From an uncultured Treponema sp. (GTDB lineage: Bacteria; Spirochaetota; Spirochaetia; Treponematales; Treponemataceae), in the NCBI GenBank assembly GCA_947165895.1, contig CAMVCB010000001.1, positions 248,001-312,000 on the forward strand: a stretch of DNA of 64,000 nucleotides, in the 5' to 3' direction. The notes beneath the pieces were generated by a model that was given only the letters and a program-made list of their open reading frames with translations, was not told the origin of the DNA and searched no databases. This document shows, piece by piece, positions 60,915 through 64,000 of this stretch (position 1 is the first letter of the stretch; each line of letters starts with the position of its first letter). The position numbers and the translations under genes were made by a program.

Positions 60915-61211
60915 TTAGAACTCATAACCGGAAGAAATAAAGCAGCCGATTCCTTCAGTTATAAAAAGCTTACGGAACTTTGTTACAACTTTTTTAATTT
61001 TTTCAGCCTCATCCTCCGTACAGTAAATTATGAACATAAAGTTGAGCTGAGGCCAGACATTATCTCCCAGATGAGGATTGTGAAAACCAGCCCCCATTAC
61101 AGGATTGATTTTTGTAAACTTCTGTCCTACTCCAAGCTTTTTAAATTCTTCTGTAAAGTCTTCTTCCAGAGCCTGAGAGCACATTATTTCAATACGAACT
61201 TTGTTTTCCAT
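60915..61211 (-). CDS. Small PII-like protein linked to an RND exporter
   Basis: 98 residues, ferredoxin-like alpha/beta pattern (NKVRIEIMCSQALEEDFTEE; LNFMFIIYCTEDEAEKIKKV). The central loop MGAGFHNPHLGDNVWPQLN resembles PII-like proteins (DUF3240/GlnB-like) that are often encoded next to RND efflux pumps, where they may sense the exported substrate or the membrane. It starts 9 bp after the RND gene. The terminator behind it closes the unit. The family call is tentative but context fits. Confidence 0.6.
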   Translation of the reverse strand: MENKVRIEIMCSQALEEDFTEEFKKLGVGQKFTKINPVMGAGFHNPHLGDNVWPQLNFMFIIYCTEDEAEKIKKVVTKFRKLFITEGIGCFISSGYEF

Positions 61212-61220
61212 ATTTCAACC

Positions 61221-64000
61221 TCACTCCTTATCCTTCTTGTGTTTTTTATCTTTCTTGTGCTTCTTTTCTTTTTTGCCCTCTTTTGACTTTTCAGAAGATT
61301 TTTTGTCCTTCTTTTTCTTAACCTTCTTCTTTTCGTCTTTCTCTTCTTTCATATCATTTTCATCAAGAGAACTTTCGCTTACAGAAGGAAGCAAAGCTTT
61401 TCCGGCAGCAGCATTTTCACTTTGTTCAGAGCCGGCAGTTTTTACAGGCTCTGATTCAATAAGCACTTTCTTTTCAGAAACTTCCTTATCAAAAACAACC
61501 TTCGATGCCGCACTTCTGGCAACAATATTTTCAGAATAGCCTTCCATGTGATTGATGTCAGACTCTGAAAATCCGCGCTCTTCAAGCTTTTTTCGTTCCT
61601 TAAGAGCCTTCTTAGCTGCCTTCTTTTCTGCCTTTTTCATGCGCTTAGAGTTTACGATAAAGTAAATTGTAGGCATGAGGAAAAGAGTCATCATAGAACC
61701 AAAGGTCATACCGCCGAATACGGTCAGGGAAATAGGCTGCATTGAAGTATTTCCTTCACCAGGGAAGAAGGCCATAGGTGCCAGAGAAATTACAGTTGTC
61801 AAAGTACTCATTAAAATAGGACGCAGACGGTTTGAAGCTGCCTGAATACAGGCTTCTTCCAGACCATAGCCTCGCTTACGAAGGAGGTTTGTGTAGTCTA
61901 CAAGTACGATACCGTTATTTACGATTGTTCCGACAAGAACCAGGACACCCATAATTGTAATTACGTTGAGCTTTGTTCCTGTAATGGCATAAATTGCAAT
62001 TACACCAATAAATGAAAGAGGAATTGTAAACAATACAATAAATGGATCCACAAGCGACTCAAACTGACTGGCCATAACTACAAATACCAGAATAGCCGCC
62101 ATGATGATGATTGCACCGAATTTTACAACGGCTTCCATCATATCAGCAAAGTCACCGCTGATAGTAATTGATACGGCATCATCCTTTGGAATGTTGTCGT
62201 TGATAATCTTATTGATGTTTTTCTGAATTACATCAAGAGAAGTACCTGGAACTGTTTTTGCAGTAACCTTAATAATTCGGGTCTGGTTCTGGCGGTAAAT
62301 TGTTACCGGAGAAGTTGTCTGCTCAACATGAGCAAAGCTTGAAAGAGGAATGCGGGATCCAAATGAGTTCAGTACAAAGATTGAATCCAGATCCTTAAGC
62401 TTTTTGCGGTCTTTTTCTGCAAGCTTAACGACAACATCAATATCATTACCGTTCTTTGTGTAGCGGCTGGCTGTTGTACCATTGATTGCGGCAGAAATTT
62501 CAGAACCTACGCTGTAAACATTCAGTCCAAGCTCATACATTCGGTCGCGGTCAACAACAATTTCAGCCTGAGGAAGACCGTCTTCAAGGTCGCTTGTTAC
62601 AGAGGTGATAAAGTCGCTTCCGTAAGTTTCAAGAGCCTTCTGAACGTCAGTTGCGGTCTGGCGCAGAAGATTCAAATCATCACAGCGGATTTCGATTACA
62701 GTACCGCCCGAGCCTACACTGTTCATATTCTCAGAATATTTAATCTGAGTACCAGGGAAGTCATTAAAGAATTCTTCAACCTTCTTTTTAGCTGACTTAT
62801 CGTTATCCCAGCCCGGCTTACGCTCTTTTCCTGTATAGAAGGTAAAGCGGATTGTAGCTTCGTTTGTAGTTGCACTTGAAGAAAGGAAGGAAGAGCCGCC
62901 TACAGTTGTAGAAGTATATTTTACCCCCTTAAGAACGCCCCAGCACTTCTGCTGCAATTCCGCAACAACTTCAGAAGTTGCATCCAGAGTAGAACCCTTT
63001 GGAAGGGTTACGTCAAGGCTGATTGTATTTTCTGATTCCTCCGGCATGAATACAAAGCCAATCCATTTGATAGAAACAAATGAGAGAATAAGAAGACCAG
63101 CAAGACTGAAAATAAAGAGTTTTCTGTGGTGTAAAACCCATTTTACTCCGCGTCCATAAGAATTTCCAAGGTTAATAAAGAAACGGTCAAAAGCACGGTT
63201 AATTCCGTAGCTGAGTCCCTTGTGGTCTTTTTCGCTCATTTTATCCAGAGGAAGATAGGTCGAACACAAAACCGGAACCAGGGCAACAGCAACAAAAAGA
63301 GAACACAGAAGAGAGAAGATGATTGTAAAGGCCAGGTTGTTGAACATCTGCCCCATCATACCAAGCTGCTTCTGGAACATTACCATTGGAAGGAAGATAC
63401 AAACCGAAGTAAGGGTAGATGAAGTAATGGAAGAAACCATTTCCTGAGAACCCAGGATTGCAGAAACAGTCGGCTTTGCATCAGTCTGGCGGTAAGCAAA
63501 GATATTTTCCAGAACTACAATTGAGTTATCTACAAGCATACCAATACCCAGCAGAAGACCACCCATGGAAATCATGTTGATTGAAATTCCCTTAAAGTAC
63601 ATGAGCATAAGGGTAATGAAAACCGAAATCGGAATGGAAAGACCAATGATAAAGGTTGTTTTAAATGAACGGAGGAAGATAAAGAGGATGATGATGGCAA
63701 GAGCCGCACCAATAATTACCGACTTTACAACCTCATGTACAGTCTGCTCAATAATATCAGTTGTATTGTAGGTTTCTACAATGCTGAGGTCAGAAGGGAT
63801 TTCACGGTTGAGCTTATCAACTGTCTTGCGGACTTTTTTTGCGGCCGCAACAGAGTTTTTACCGCTCTGTTTTGTTACCATAAGCATTACTGAAGGTTCC
63901 GCATCAAGGAAGGCAAGAGTTGACTGAGTTTTATATCCTTCATAAACATCCGCAATATCACGCAGACGGAGCTTTACAACAGAAGGTGCAGAAGAACCGT
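61221..64000 (-). CDS. RND-family (AcrB/HAE1-type) transporter (5' partial)
   Basis: At least 926 residues; the frame is open to the window edge, so the start is missing. It is an inner-membrane proton-driven exporter with several membrane segments. Signature blocks include GGLLLGIGMLVDNSIVVLEN (the Asp in transmembrane helix 4) and VIAIYAITGTKLNVITIMGV in the second half. The last ~130 residues form a Lys/Glu-rich, probably disordered cytoplasmic tail ending in KKHKKDKKHKKDKE, uncommon for RND pumps. It precedes the PII-like gene by 9 bp. Membrane-fusion partners would be upstream, outside the window. Confidence 0.92.
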   Translation of the reverse strand, partial: GSSAPSVVKLRLRDIADVYEGYKTQSTLAFLDAEPSVMLMVTKQSGKNSVAAAKKVRKTVDKLNREIPSDLSIVETYNTTDIIEQTVHEVVKSVIIGAALAIIILFIFLRSFKTTFIIGLSIPISVFITLMLMYFKGISINMISMGGLLLGIGMLVDNSIVVLENIFAYRQTDAKPTVSAILGSQEMVSSITSSTLTSVCIFLPMVMFQKQLGMMGQMFNNLAFTIIFSLLCSLFVAVALVPVLCSTYLPLDKMSEKDHKGLSYGINRAFDRFFINLGNSYGRGVKWVLHHRKLFIFSLAGLLILSFVSIKWIGFVFMPEESENTISLDVTLPKGSTLDATSEVVAELQQKCWGVLKGVKYTSTTVGGSSFLSSSATTNEATIRFTFYTGKERKPGWDNDKSAKKKVEEFFNDFPGTQIKYSENMNSVGSGGTVIEIRCDDLNLLRQTATDVQKALETYGSDFITSVTSDLEDGLPQAEIVVDRDRMYELGLNVYSVGSEISAAINGTTASRYTKNGNDIDVVVKLAEKDRKKLKDLDSIFVLNSFGSRIPLSSFAHVEQTTSPVTIYRQNQTRIIKVTAKTVPGTSLDVIQKNINKIINDNIPKDDAVSITISGDFADMMEAVVKFGAIIIMAAILVFVVMASQFESLVDPFIVLFTIPLSFIGVIAIYAITGTKLNVITIMGVLVLVGTIVNNGIVLVDYTNLLRKRGYGLEEACIQAASNRLRPILMSTLTTVISLAPMAFFPGEGNTSMQPISLTVFGGMTFGSMMTLFLMPTIYFIVNSKRMKKAEKKAAKKALKERKKLEERGFSESDINHMEGYSENIVARSAASKVVFDKEVSEKKVLIESEPVKTAGSEQSENAAAGKALLPSVSESSLDENDMKEEKDEKKKVKKKKDKKSSEKSKEGKKEKKHKKDKKHKKDKE

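Overview
The window reads as ordinary chromosome of a spirochaete, most likely a Treponema of the gut or rumen type. This rests on two tandem FlaB-type core flagellins without a variable domain, relaxed spirochaetal lipoboxes (FFSC, LSSC), a short SMC, and a moderately AT-rich, gene-dense layout. No insertion sequence, prophage, plasmid backbone or CRISPR array was seen. The genus call is inference; the sequence contains no rRNA.

Layout. 1-9.8 kb: the end of a large predicted outer-membrane protein, a minus-strand run (galactokinase-like, surE, TPR protein, TPR/NHL/vWA protein), and divergent lnt. 9.8-13.9 kb: nrdR-nrdD-(glycyl-radical/redoxin gene)-nrdG, an anaerobic ribonucleotide reductase operon in which the glycyl-radical segment is a separate gene fused to a redoxin. 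14-17.7 kb: nrnA, a small secreted protein, tRNA-Met, a sigma-like regulator behind a near-perfect sigma-54 promoter, and rdgB. 17.7-29.3 kb: motility block with flaB, flaB, flaG, fliD and a 196-aa unknown, then tsaE-tsaB, and on the minus strand flgN-flgK-flgL-fliW-csrA. 29.4-30.2 kb: six tRNAs. 30.3-33.7 kb: tig-clpP-clpX. 33.8-41.8 kb: DEAD helicase with an in-frame repeat insertion, a glycosyltransferase, smc and three envelope proteins. 41.9-47.9 kb: serS, an AI-2E-type permease, two minus-strand genes, tRNA-Val and a diguanylate cyclase. 47.9-54.1 kb: rimP-nusA-infB-rbfA-truB on the minus strand. 54.2-57.6 kb: an ABC-F ATPase and a second DEAD helicase. 57.8-60.8 kb: feoA-feoA-feoB plus a 44-aa Cys-rich protein. 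60.9-64 kb: a PII-like protein and a partial RND exporter.

How the parts connect. The motility block looks like a complete late-flagellar control circuit. Sigma-28-like promoters precede flaB, the flgN operon and the 196-aa gene. The flaB leader carries two hairpins that each present AAGGA in the loop, the second covering the ribosome-binding site, which is the classical arrangement of CsrA sites. CsrA and its antagonist FliW are encoded 7 kb away in the flgN operon. The nrd operon has a candidate NrdR box in its promoter spacer, and the feo operon has two GTTAG-N6-CTAAC palindromes over its promoter.

Three convergent gene junctions carry the same kind of long inverted repeat built from CACGGAT/ATCCGTG or CACAGAT/ATCTGTG units. 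No wholly new defence or mobile system is present. The most unusual items are the split class III ribonucleotide reductase, the SMC without a recognisable hinge, the sigma-54-driven sigma-like protein, the structured flagellin leaders and the repeat-bearing helicase.
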